Positions 56,662 to 64,000 of a DNA stretch of 64,000 nucleotides are shown here, one piece after another. Within the stretch, counting starts at the first letter, position 1. Every line of letters begins with the position of its first letter. This DNA is from Solanum dulcamara. Taxonomy: Eukaryota; Streptophyta; Magnoliopsida; Solanales; Solanaceae. The notes beneath the pieces are model-generated. The model made no database searches, was not told where the DNA came from, and saw nothing but the letters and a program-made list of their open reading frames with translations. The translations under genes and the position numbers were made by a program. The stretch is taken from contig NC_077248.1 of assembly GCF_947179165.1 (NCBI RefSeq), positions 16,468,256-16,532,255 on the forward strand. The letters are read 5' to 3'.

Positions 56662-58353
56662 TGTTACACCTTGAAAATTTCTACACTAAGATTCAGATCG
56701 TTCTTCGTATGCGTATAGGCTTGAACTCAAACATTTCAAATTGTATATATAAGATAGGATCAATTTATAAGTATTTAAGGTGTATTATATGTGGTTTAGG
56801 GTCATAAGGGATCTATAACGCCAAGCCAAGTCTAAAGAATTTCTATCGGCTAAGTTTTTGGATGAGTCTGTATAAGGGTCAACTTTAAATGACAATAACT
56901 TTTAGAATATTAAGAATTAGGTGTCCCATGAAATATTAAATTAAAGGTCTTTGAATCCTCATTGCAACGCCACCGAGGTTTCGTTATTTATAGTTTGTAG
57001 TAAAAAATTATGACCATTTTACCAAAGTCTATCGATGTAGTGGGTCTTGGCGCGAGCGCCCGAAACTAGCTAAAATAGTTAAGGGCTTGGCGCGGCGCAC
57101 CAGCAGAGCACCCAAAAATAGCTGCAGTAGTTTAGGTGATGGCGCGGCGCGCCACTATAGCGCCTGCAGACCCTTGGACCTATATTTTTTTAGATTTTTC
57201 TTGAGAAAAGGGCATTCTAGACCTTTTCCACCCATCCTATATCTAAACCACATAATTAGGGATCACTATTTCCACCGCCATATCATTTTATAAGGAGTTT
57301 TTTCTCTCCCAAAACAACCAAGAATGTTGAGAGCAAGAATTGGAGAAGTGAAGAAGGGCTAGAGTTCAAGTTCTTCAAGTAAGGCCATTAAATCCTTGAT
57401 TTGTTCTTCAAGTCAGGTATGTAAGGCTCCTTATAACATAGATTGAATTCACCCATGTGCCCTACATCTTCTTTGAATTGAATGTTCATATAAATTGAGT
57501 TTTCTTGATAGATCCATTTCCTAATGAGTTTTTACATCTACTAACTTGATTTTTTTATGTTGATGTTGATGAGTTGAGAACTTGATAATTGCTTCATGTA
57601 TTCATCCCCATGAATACGAGTTGATCCCTATATTACAATATTCTTTTACTATGGTTTGGTCTAAGAGTTGATTGGTATGAGTTGTTATACATATTTTTAT
57701 TATAAACTTAAATATTTTGAGTCTCCTTAATTGTTGATTTGGAGTCTTGATGAGTCATGATTTAGCCTCAAAAGATTGGCTGAATGAATGGAGAAATAAT
57801 TGGATAGGATTAAATATTGTCATAAATGTATATCCAAACTACTCTTGAAAATGTGATTGAGGTTGATTGGATAATATGATTGGTCGAGAATTTTGATTGT
57901 GATAGGATTGATGAATTTATAAGGGTCCAAATGAGACTTGTCGAAATGACTAGATTAAACTGATTGGATAGAGTTTTATGAGCATTGAGTCTTGCGAGGA
58001 GTATCGAACATCAAACTGAGTAAAGAAAAAGTAATAACTCGAATCCAATAACTACGTCACCAAATGTAGGAGATGATTGAACAGTTAAAGTCGGATGTTT
58101 CCCAAAATACCATCCTGATATGATAGGACTTTATTGGTTATGGATCCATGATTGTTAATTTATTCTTACCCTGGCAAGATATGAACGGACGTGGCAACAA
58201 CTTCAGTTTATTGTACTATCACTGGCTCATAAGTGATAGTTATCGAACAAGAAAAACTCCCATATAGGTCTTAATATTACTCTGAGTTGGATTGGGTTGT
58301 ATTATATGTGATTGGTCTTGTATAAATTATGTACTTGTTTAGACTTAGGACAT
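56662..58353 (+). repeat. 5' LTR, 3' end deleted
   Basis: Begins TGTTACACCTTGAAAATTTC and aligns with the 3' LTR to the window edge (both have AATATTACTCTGAGTTGGAT near 58275 and 63975). Around 58353 the LTR text (TTTAGACTTAGGACAT) changes directly into gag coding sequence, so the LTR end, primer site and gag start are missing. GC-rich CGCGGCGC repeats lie at 57050-57165. Confidence 0.85.
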
Positions 58354-58770
58354 CTTGAGCAAGGAGGAACATTTGAGAAAGAAGGCAAAATCAACTAGAC
58401 ATGAGAGTCAACAGAGGTAGAGCAAGGGTAACAGGTCCTTCTTTCAGAAGAGGTCTTCCAACTATGCCCAATCTGCGGTAAGTGCACTTGAGCCGCATAA
58501 CATGTATGATAAGCAAGGACAGAGTCACCAGAATTTTAGAGCCCAGAGTTCTCAATCCCAAGCTAGTGTGGCTCAAGGTGCGAGGGGAAAGCCACCCTAT
58601 GGCAAGTGCGGTAAGCTCCATTTAGAAGAGTGTAGAGAGGGAAAGAATGGTTGTTGTAAATGTAGCCAGGTGGGGCATTTTTAGAGGGAATGTCCGACAT
58701 GGGGAAACAGAGCCCAGTCTTCTACCACCGCAGCACCAGCCAGAGGTAATTAGAGGGACACTACTTCAGG
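58354..58770 (+). pseudogene. chromovirus gag C-terminal part with zinc knuckle
   Basis: The relic begins with a Lys/Arg-rich stretch, then 58502-58684 gives QGQSHQNFRAQSSQSQASVA and a zinc knuckle CCKCSQVGHF-stop-REC (C-x2-C-x4-H-x4-C with a TAG inside, at 58682-58684). The knuckle binds element RNA. The main gag body is deleted together with the LTR end. Confidence 0.8.
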
Positions 58771-59230
58771 TATGAGCGGAGGTACAAACCGTCTATATGC
58801 CATGGATAGTCTCCAAGACCAAGAGAACTCCCCAAACATTGTGATGGGTATGATTCGAGTCTTTACTCTTGACTGTTATGTTTTGATGGATCCAGATGCC
58901 ACACTATCTTTTGTGTCTCCTTATGTGACTAGTAAATTTGATAAAATTCCTGAGTATGTTCTATAACCCTTCAATGTATCTAGTTTTGTTGGTGATTTTG
59001 TCTTAGTTGAGAGAGTCTATAAGGAGTGTACTATGTCAATATATCATAAGGATACCCTAGCTAACTTAATTAAGTTAGACATGATTGATTTTGATGTAAC
59101 TCTTGGTATGGAGTGGCTTTATGCTTGTTATGCCTCTATTGATTTTAGGACTCGGATTGTTAAATTCAAACTCCCAAAGGAGCCTGTCATAGAGTGGAAG
59201 GGTAGTTCTGTCGTGCCTTAGGGTAAATTT
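58771..59230 (+). pseudogene. chromovirus aspartic protease region
   Basis: The region has VFTLDCYVLMDPDATLSFVS, where the usual D-S-G-A-T active site reads D-P-D-A-T, so the catalytic triplet is altered. Then LDMIDFDVTLGMEWL, the conserved post-protease segment of Ty3/gypsy elements. Stops at about 58964 and 59219 break the frame. Confidence 0.8.
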
Positions 59231-59284
59231 ATTTCCTACCTTAGGGCCATAAAGTGAATCTTGAAAGGGTGTATTTAGCACATC

Positions 59285-60300
59285 ATGCGAGTGAAAAATG
59301 ATAGTGTTGAGTCTCCATCCCTTGAGTCAGTTCTGATTGTTAATGAGTTTTCTGAAGTCTTTCCTAAGGATCTACATGGAGTCCCTCTTGATAGGGAGAT
59401 CGACTTTGGGATTGATGTCCTTTCTGATAAGCAGCCTATCTCTATCCCTCTATATAGAATGGCTCCTACTGAGTTGAAAGAACAGTTGAAGGATTTGTTA
59501 GATAAAAGATTCATTAGGCTGAGTGTCTCACCTTGGGGAGCTCTTGTCCTATTCATGTGAAAGAAAGATGGGTCCCTAAGAATGTACATTGGTTACAGGC
59601 AACTAAATAAGGTCACCATAAAGAACAAATATCCTCTCCCCATAATAAATGATTTATTTGACCAACTTCACGGTTCCACTTGTTTTTTAAAGACAGACCT
59701 AAGGTCAGGTTACCATTAGTTGAAGGTGAGGGAGTGTGATATCCCAAAGATAGCTTTTTAGACCCGTTATGGCCATTTTGAGTTCTTGGTCATGTCCTTT
59801 GGGTTGACAAATGCCCCTGTAACCTTTATGGATCTCATGAATCGAGAGTTTAAGTCGTATCTTGATATGTTCATGATTGTATTCATAGATGATATTCTAG
59901 TCTACTCCAAGGATGAGGAAGAGCATGTCTATCATCTTAGAGTTGTCTTGCAGACTCTAACAGACCATGTATTGTATGCAAATTTCTCCATATATGAATT
60001 TTGGCTTGCATTAGTGGCTTTCCTAGGCCTCATTATATCTGGAGATGGTATTTGAGTTGATACCCAAAAAATTGAGGCAGTGAAAAATTGGCCCAAGCCC
60101 ACATCCCCAATGGATATAAGAAGCTTCTTAGGTTTGGATGGCTATTATCGAAGGTTTGTAGAGGGATTCTCATCCATATCATCACCATTGACCAAGTTGA
60201 CCTAAAGGAAGGCTAAGTTCCAATGGTCCGATGCTTGCGAGGAGAGTTTCTAGAAATTAAAGAGCAAGTTGACCACTGCTCATGTTTGACTTTGCCCTAT
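59285..60300 (+). pseudogene. chromovirus reverse transcriptase
   Basis: 59285-59560 holds the entry to RT ([36 protein letters not shown]); a stop (TGA) follows at 59558. RT continues as [19 protein letters not shown] and 59786-60055 with [17 protein letters not shown] and the catalytic [10 protein letters not shown] (about 59885). Further stops at 59759 and 60054. Enzyme inactive. Confidence 0.85.
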
Positions 60301-60960
60301 GGGACAGAGTATTTTGTAATTTATTTTGATGCGTGTAGGTTGGTTTGATTTGTGTGTTGATGCAGAGGGGAAAAGTGATAGACTATACTTCAAGACAGCT
60401 TAAGATTCATGAGAGAAATTACCCAACTCATGACCTTGAGTTGGCAGTTATGGTATTTGCTCTTAAAAGTTGGCGCCACTACTTGTATGGAGTGCATGTT
60501 GATGTGTTTAATGATCATAAGAGTTTGCAGTACGTCTTCAGTCTGAAAAAGCTTAACCTGAGGCAAAAAAGATGGCTAAAGTTTCTCAAGGATTATGATA
60601 TGAGCATTCTCTACTACCTAGGTAAAGCTAATGTTGTTGCAGATGCTCTTAGTAGGTTGTCTATAGGTAGCATTGCCCATATAGAGGAGGGAAAGAAAGA
60701 ATTGGCTAAAGAGGTGCAAAGATTAGCTCGATTGGTAGTTCCGCTTGAGGAGAATAATGAAGGTGGAGTTAATGTTCAAAATAGGTCTGCATCCTCGCTT
60801 ATGGCAGAGGTGATAGAGAAGCAAGACCAAGATCCCGTCATCCTTCAGTTGAAGAAAGCTGTTCACAAACAAAAGGTAATGGTTTTCTCCAAAGGGGGAG
60901 ATGGTGTGTTGAGGTACCATAATAGATTGTGTATCCCAGATGATGATGATGCTTGAGAAA
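60301..60960 (+). pseudogene. chromovirus RNase H and integrase zinc region
   Basis: 60345-60956 is open over 203 residues: [52 protein letters not shown] and [11 protein letters not shown]. This is RNase H plus the linker to integrase. The frame ends with TGA at 60954. The normal start of RNase H before 60345 is damaged. Confidence 0.85.
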
Positions 60961-60965
60961 GGATT

Positions 60966-61740
60966 ATGGCCGAAGTGCATAGTTCCAGATACTCTATTCA
61001 TCCTAGTTCTACAAAGATGTATCATCACTTGAGGGAAGTCTATTGGTGGAGTGGAATGAATAGAGATATCGCTGAATTTGTTTCCAAGTGCCCAAATTTC
61101 CAACAGGTTAAAGTTGAGCATCAAAGGCCATATGGGTTAGCTCAAAATATAGAGATTCTGGAATGCAAGTGGGAGATGATTAATATAGACTTTATTATAG
61201 GTTTGCCAAGGTCCCAAAAGCAGCATGATTCGATTTGGGTGATTGTGGATATAATGACTAAATCAGCCCACTTCTTGGTAGTTAAGACTACTGACACCAC
61301 AGAGGATTATGCAAAATTGTATATTCAGGAGATTGTCAGAATGCATGGGGTTTCCTTGTCTATCATCTCAGAAAGAGAAGCTCAATTCACTTCTCAATTT
61401 TAGAGATCCTTTTAGAAAGAACTAGGTTCAAAGGTGAATCTTAGTACAATCTTTCATCCCCAAACAAATGGCCAAGTAGAGCGCACCATACATACATTAA
61501 AGGATATGTTGAGGGCATATGTACTTGAATTCAAAGGAAATTGAGATGATCATTTACCTTTCATTGAGTTTGCATACAATAATAGTTATCATGCAAGTAT
61601 TCAAATGGTTCCCCATGAAGCTTTGTATGGGAGAAGGTGTAGATCACCAATTGGGTGGTTTGAAATTAGTGAAGTTGAGTTGGTTGGGCGTGATTTTTTT
61701 CACCAAGCTATGGAGAAGGTGAAGGTTATTCGAGAGAGGC
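60966..61740 (+). pseudogene. chromovirus integrase
   Basis: 60966-61403 has the HHCC region (HSSRYSIHPSSTKMYHHLRE, CPNFQQVK; the first Cys is kept) and the core start INIDFIIGLPRSQ with DSIWVIVDIMTKSAHFL. The stretch PQTNGQVERTIHTLKDM follows at about 61460. Stops near 61401, 61413 and 61542 and a frame change before 61560 break it. Confidence 0.85.
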
Positions 61741-61817
61741 TAAAGACAGCCCAAAGCCACTAGAAATCTTACACCGATATGAGAAAGAGAGACTTATAGT
61801 TTGAGGTAGATGATTAG

Positions 61818-62289
61818 GTGTTCTTGAAAGTGTCACCCATGAAGGGCATCATGAGGTTTGGAAAGATGGGAAATCTTAGTCCTCGATATATTGGTCCTTA
61901 CCAGATTATGAAGAGGATTGGGAGTGTCACTTATGAGTTGGAGTTACCTTCTAAGCTAGCCGCCATTCATCCAGTATTTCACATCTCAATATTGAATAAG
62001 TGCTTGGGAGATCCTTCATTGGTAGTCCCCATTGATAGTATTGGAGTTAAGGATAACTTGTCCTATGAAGAGATTCCAGTCCAAATTCTTGATCGTTAGG
62101 TTTGTAAATTGAGGACCAAAGACATTGCCTCAGTCAAAGTCTTGTGGAGGAAACAATTTATTGAGAAAGCCACATGGGAAGATGAGGAAGATATGAAATC
62201 CAAATATCCGCATCTATTTGTGCCTATCGATAAGAATGTTGAAGGTAATGTCCCTTTTCTTGATTTGAATTGGTCTGTCCATTCTTGAG
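61818..62289 (+). pseudogene. chromovirus integrase tail and chromodomain
   Basis: 61818-62099 has GNLSPRYIGPYQIMKRIGSV and YELELPSKLAAIHPVFHISI, the integrase GPY/F tail, then SYEEIPVQILDR and a TAG at 62097. After it the chromodomain continues as SVKVLWRKQFIEKATWEDEE and KYPHLF to 62289. This is the counterpart of the segment at 2-289. Confidence 0.9.
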
Positions 62290-62414
62290 TTGAATAGTAA
62301 ATTATTTTGAGCATTTGATTGTTTGAATGATTGAGTCTTGATTGTTATTCGTGCCTCGAGTCCATCCTTGGTTTACTAATTATTCAAGGACGAAGGATCC
62401 CAAGGGGGAGATAT

Positions 62415-64000
62415 TATTACACCTTGAAAATTTCTACACTAAGATTCGGACCGTTCTTCGTATGCGTATAGACTTGAACTCAAACACTTCAAATTGTATA
62501 TATGAGATAATATTAATTCCTAAGTATTTAGGGTGTATTATATGTGGTTTAAGGTCATAAAAGATCTCTAACACCAAGCCAAGTCCAAAGAATTTCTATC
62601 GGATGAGTCTGTATAAGGGTCAACTTTAAACGACCATAACTTTCAGAATATTATGATCTAGGTATCCTATCACCTATCAAATTAAATGTCTTTGAATCCT
62701 CTTTCCAACGCCACTAAGTTTTCCTCATTCTGAGTTCGTAGTAAAAAGTTATGACTTTTTTAGCAAAATTTATCGCTATAGTGGGTCTTAGAGCGGTGCG
62801 TCAGCAGAGAGCCCGAACTAGCTGCAGTAGTTTGGAGCTTGGCGCAGTGCGCCAGCAGAGCACCTAAAACTACCTGCAATAGTTTGGGTGATGGCACGGC
62901 ACACCATTATCGCGCATGCAATCCCCTGGACTATTTTTTCAGATATTTCTTGAGAAAAAGGCATTCTTGACCTTTCCCACCCATCGTATATCTAAAACAC
63001 CATATTAGGGATCACCATTTCCACCCCCATATCAGTTTCTAAGGAGTTTTCTCTCCAAAAACATCCAAGAACATTGAGAGCAAGAATTGGAGAAGAGAAG
63101 GAGGGCTAGAGTTCAAGTTCTTCAAGTAAGGCCATCAAATCCTTAATTTGTTCTTCAAATCATGTATGTAAGTCTCCACGTTACATGGATTGAATTCACA
63201 CATGTGACCTACATCTTCTTTGAATTGAATGTTCATATAAATTGAGTTTTCTTGATAGATCCATGTCCTAATGAGTTTTTACATCTACTAACTTGATTTT
63301 GTTATATTGATGTTGATGAGTTTAGAACTTGATAATTACTTCACATCTTCATCCCCATGAACCCGAGTTGATCCCTATATTACAATATTCTTTTACTATG
63401 GTTGGGTCTAAGAGTTGATTAGTATGAGTTGTTATACATATTTTTATTATAAACTTAAATATTTTGAGTTCCTTAATTATTGATTTGGAGTCTTGACGAG
63501 TCATGATTTAGCCCCAAAAGATTGGCTGAATGAAGGGAGAAATGATTGGATAGGATTAAATATTGTCATAAATGCATATCTAAACTACTCTTAAAAAATG
63601 TGATTGAGGTTGATTGGATAGTATGATCGGTCGAGAGGTTTGATTGTGATAGGATTGATGAATTTATAAGGGTCCAAATGAGACTTGTCGAAATGACTAG
63701 ATTAAACTGATTGGATAGAGTTTTATTAGCATTGAGTCTTGGGAGGAGTATCGAACATCAAACTAAGTAAAGAATAAGTAATAACTTGAATCCAATAACT
63801 ACGTCACCAAAATACCATCCTGATATGATAGGACTTGATTGGTTATGGATCCATGATTGTTGATTCATTCTTACCCTGGCAAGATATGAACGGACGTGGC
63901 AACAACTTCAGTTTATTGTACTATCACTGGCTTATAAGTGATAGTTGTCGAACAAGAAAAACTCCCATATAGGTCTTAATATTACTCTGAGTTGGATTAG
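62415..64000 (+). repeat. 3' LTR of the chromovirus, truncated by the window edge
   Basis: Preceded by CAAGGGGGAGATAT (polypurine tract) and starting TATTACACCTTGAAAATTTC; the first G of the expected TGTTAC is A. It parallels 56662-58290 through the window edge, with a deletion near 63808 relative to the 5' LTR (a block after CCAAATGTAGG is missing). GC-rich blocks occur at 62785-62925. Confidence 0.9.

Larger units (their letters stand above)
56662..64000 (+). mobile_element. Ty3/gypsy chromovirus with fused 5' LTR/gag, runs off the window
   Basis: 5' LTR from 56662, gag-pol 58354-62290, 3' LTR from 62415 to beyond 64000. The frame is interrupted by numerous stops. It is of the same broad type as the element at the left edge: the integrase tail and chromodomain are close in sequence, but the LTRs differ. 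Both LTRs share TTACACCTTGAAAATTTCTA at the start. The right-hand target duplication is outside the window. Confidence 0.9.

Overview
This is a plant nuclear window, most likely from a Solanaceae genome (tomato, potato or pepper group). That placement is inferred from Solanaceae-style SINEs, the coding style of the resistance-gene relic and the mix of retroelements; no database search was possible. Most of the sequence is transposable elements in nested layers. There is one intact host gene, a vacuolar H+-ATPase proteolipid (VHA-c), and one ruined host gene, a CC-NB-LRR disease-resistance pseudogene. I found no rRNA gene, tRNA gene or CRISPR array.

Layout. 1-2858: 3' end of a plus-strand Ty3/gypsy chromovirus (chromodomain plus a 2.45-kb 3' LTR). 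2859-3602: inverted fragment of a related LTR. 3603-8057: decayed minus-strand Ty1/copia element that keeps its 5' LTR. 8058-10293: AT-rich DNA with a separated direct duplication of about 390 bp. 10294-21021: VHA-c in three exons, with a second intron of about 9.8 kb holding SINE pieces, a probable organellar DNA insert, an L1-type LINE fragment, a decaying minisatellite, a 3.06-kb Mutator-like element (exact 9-bp target duplication) and a 0.89-kb hAT element (exact 8-bp target duplication).

22329-37964: a complete-length (15.6 kb) but inactivated minus-strand Ty3/gypsy element of Tat/Ogre type. It has two LTRs of about 1.03 kb, gag, protease, RT, two RNase H domains and integrase. Between integrase and the 3' LTR lies a long non-pol region with a 92-bp tandem repeat and, on the opposite strand, a plant-mobile-domain (PMD) gene relic that still has a recognisable GT-AG intron.

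40259-49350: CC-NB-LRR pseudogene split by a young Ty1/copia element (40759-45911; exact 5-bp target duplication, nearly identical LTRs, at least six internal stop codons). 49472-50463: a Mutator-type MITE with a 9-bp target duplication (8/9 match). 50473-56282: degenerate Sirevirus-like copia with polypurine tracts to the left of its LTR and a primer site to the right. 56283-56661: inverted LTR fragment of that family. 56662-64000: a second chromovirus whose 5' LTR is fused by deletion into gag; its 3' LTR runs off the window.

Only VHA-c looks functional. The most interesting content is the antisense PMD gene carried by the Tat element, the VHA-c intron that has absorbed many insertions, and several insertions whose exact target duplications fix their boundaries.
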